Source: an uncultured Actinomycetes bacterium
GTDB taxonomy: Bacteria > Actinomycetota > Actinomycetes > Nanopelagicales > Nanopelagicaceae
Assembly (NCBI GenBank): GCA_937864205.1
Contig: CALMJB010000011.1
Span: forward strand, 1 to 5,826
Reading direction: 5' to 3'
DNA: 5,826 bases
In this document: in pieces, positions 4,876 to 5,826 of the stretch
How the letters are laid out: each line of letters opens with the position of its first letter
How positions within the stretch are numbered: the stretch's first letter is position 1
Notes under the pieces: generated by a model
What the model was told of the DNA's origin: nothing
The model's database searches: none
What the model saw: the letters and a program-made list of their open reading frames with translations, nothing else
Translations under genes and position numbers: made by a program

Positions 4876-5826
4876 CTAAATAGAAGCAATTCCCAATGCA
4901 CAAGCCTCATTCGCGGCCAGGGCATCATGAGCGCAGGCCAAATCATTATTTGAGACGCCGCTTTGAATGCTGTGAATCCATGCTTTTAATTCGTTGATAT
5001 AAGCCTGCTCAAAGCGCGTCATCCAATTCTCAGCCATCTTTCCCCCGACAGAATCCATTGCCTGTCGATCAAATCTTGTGATCACTTTTCCGTGATTATC
5101 GATTTCCAATGAACCTTTTTCACACAAAACTTCGACTCGAGCGTCATAGCCATAATTATTAAACGCAACTATGTCGCTGATCATCATTATTTCATTTGCC
5201 AACTTAGCTGTAATAATTAATGGGTCGGCGACGTTCTTGGGAGAAAGCGAAGAACGCTTTGGATAAAAACTGGAAACTTCTTGCCATTCTGATTTAAATA
5301 GCCAACGGTAGATATCAAAATCATGGATTGCTATGTTTGTAAATAAGCCAGGTGTAGTTGCTCCAACTGATGAGACATTTCGAGTGATTGTTCGAATAAA
5401 TAGCGGTTCACCATATCTTTTACTTGCAATTTTCTCGCGAATTTCTATGTATGGTGGATCAAACCTACGCATGAATCCAAAGTGAATCTGTCGTTTGCCC
5501 AATTTTTGCTCATACTCCTGAATTTCTTTGGTAATAGACCTAGCACTTTCAAGATCTATAGCAATTGGCTTTTCGCATAATGTTGGTTTTTTTGTGGCGA
5601 TTGCTACCTTTAAATGAGCCACATGCAGATGATCTGGCGAAGCAATAATAATCGCATCAACTAAATCAGAGTTCATCAGTGCTTCTACTGAATTGGCAAT
5701 TTCAACTTGCCCCGGTAATTTGGCTGCTAATTTTTTAGATGATTCAGGATTCAAGTCATAAATAACTGATACTTGGGCTGGTGCCACATGCTCAGTTAAA
5801 AATTGGGCATGTCCTGCGCCCATGAC
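4876..5826 (-). CDS. Gfo/Idh/MocA oxidoreductase, inositol 2-dehydrogenase-like (5' end outside window)
   Basis: This NAD(P)-dependent dehydrogenase, 316 codons visible, is open at the right edge. The Met at 5823 is almost certainly internal: it sits in the Rossmann glycine motif (VMGAGHA, part of GxGxxGxxH), and about 12 N-terminal residues with the first beta strand are missing. Counting from that Met, Asp23 (IYDLNP) at the end of the second strand suggests NAD preference, and CEKPIA (83-88) holds catalytic Lys85. GFMRRFDPPY (116-125), IHDFDIYRWL (166-175) and NNYGYDARVEV (222-232) resemble inositol 2-dehydrogenases such as IolG. His167 matches the catalytic His, but the usual Asp four residues before it is Asn163. 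It would oxidise a cyclitol or sugar hydroxyl in the cytoplasm. It is upstream of the transporter on the same strand with a 139-base gap, so shared transcription is uncertain. Family is confident; substrate is not. Confidence 0.9.
   Translation of the reverse strand, partial: VMGAGHAQFLTEHVAPAQVSVIYDLNPESSKKLAAKLPGQVEIANSVEALMNSDLVDAIIIASPDHLHVAHLKVAIATKKPTLCEKPIAIDLESARSITKEIQEYEQKLGKRQIHFGFMRRFDPPYIEIREKIASKRYGEPLFIRTITRNVSSVGATTPGLFTNIAIHDFDIYRWLFKSEWQEVSSFYPKRSSLSPKNVADPLIITAKLANEIMMISDIVAFNNYGYDARVEVLCEKGSLEIDNHGKVITRFDRQAMDSVGGKMAENWMTRFEQAYINELKAWIHSIQSGVSNNDLACAHDALAANEACALGIASI

Noticed and set aside
4863..4897. Inverted repeat ATTGGGA/TCCCAAT across the end of the dehydrogenase gene, a possible terminator.
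   Set aside because: Only seven pairs, a 21-base loop and no U-run after it on the minus strand; too weak to call a terminator.
5821..5823. ATG at 5823 as the true start of the dehydrogenase.
   Set aside because: The Met falls within the Rossmann glycine motif, and the frame stays open to the window edge, so the start is outside.

Overview
The window is a compact, one-directional piece of an apparent carbohydrate uptake and processing locus. Every supportable gene lies on the minus strand, so transcription runs from high to low coordinates. Low GC content, very short gene spacings (1 to 27 bases, one 4-base overlap) and actinobacterial-looking proteins suggest a streamlined, low-GC actinobacterium, for example a freshwater Nanopelagicales/acI-type lineage. 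That placement is inference from style and was not tested by a search.

Layout in transcription order. (1) 5826-4876: an inositol 2-dehydrogenase-like Gfo/Idh/MocA oxidoreductase whose first dozen or so residues lie outside the window. (2) 4875-4737: a 139-base spacer, the only sizeable intergenic region, holding a weak promoter candidate, small palindromes and a good ribosome binding site. (3) 4736-3696: a secreted sugar-binding protein of the RbsB/FrcB type. (4) 3668-2670: the ABC permease, with a very strong hairpin inside its first codons. (5) 2673-1918: a single-domain sugar ABC ATPase overlapping the permease by 4 bases. (6) 1916-1038: a TIM-barrel ketose 3-epimerase-like enzyme of the D-allulose/D-tagatose 3-epimerase family. 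(7) 1016-384: a P-loop kinase of the FrcK/uridine kinase-like type. (8) 362-1: the N-terminal 120 residues of an unrecognised protein.

How they may work together. A binding protein, permease and single-domain ATPase followed by a P-loop kinase is the arrangement of the rhizobial fructose locus frcBCAK. Here an epimerase gene sits between ATPase and kinase, which also recalls the order of functions in the allose (als) locus, although the enzymes belong to different families. The simplest model is import of a ketohexose or related polyol, C3 epimerisation, then phosphorylation. The upstream dehydrogenase could instead point to inositols or an oxidised sugar. The substrate cannot be fixed from sequence. 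No mobile element, CRISPR array, tRNA or rRNA was seen. The most notable anomalies are the hairpin in the permease start region, substitutions at conserved active-site positions in the dehydrogenase (Asp to Asn) and the epimerase (Glu to Ala), and the absence of a lipobox in the binding protein.
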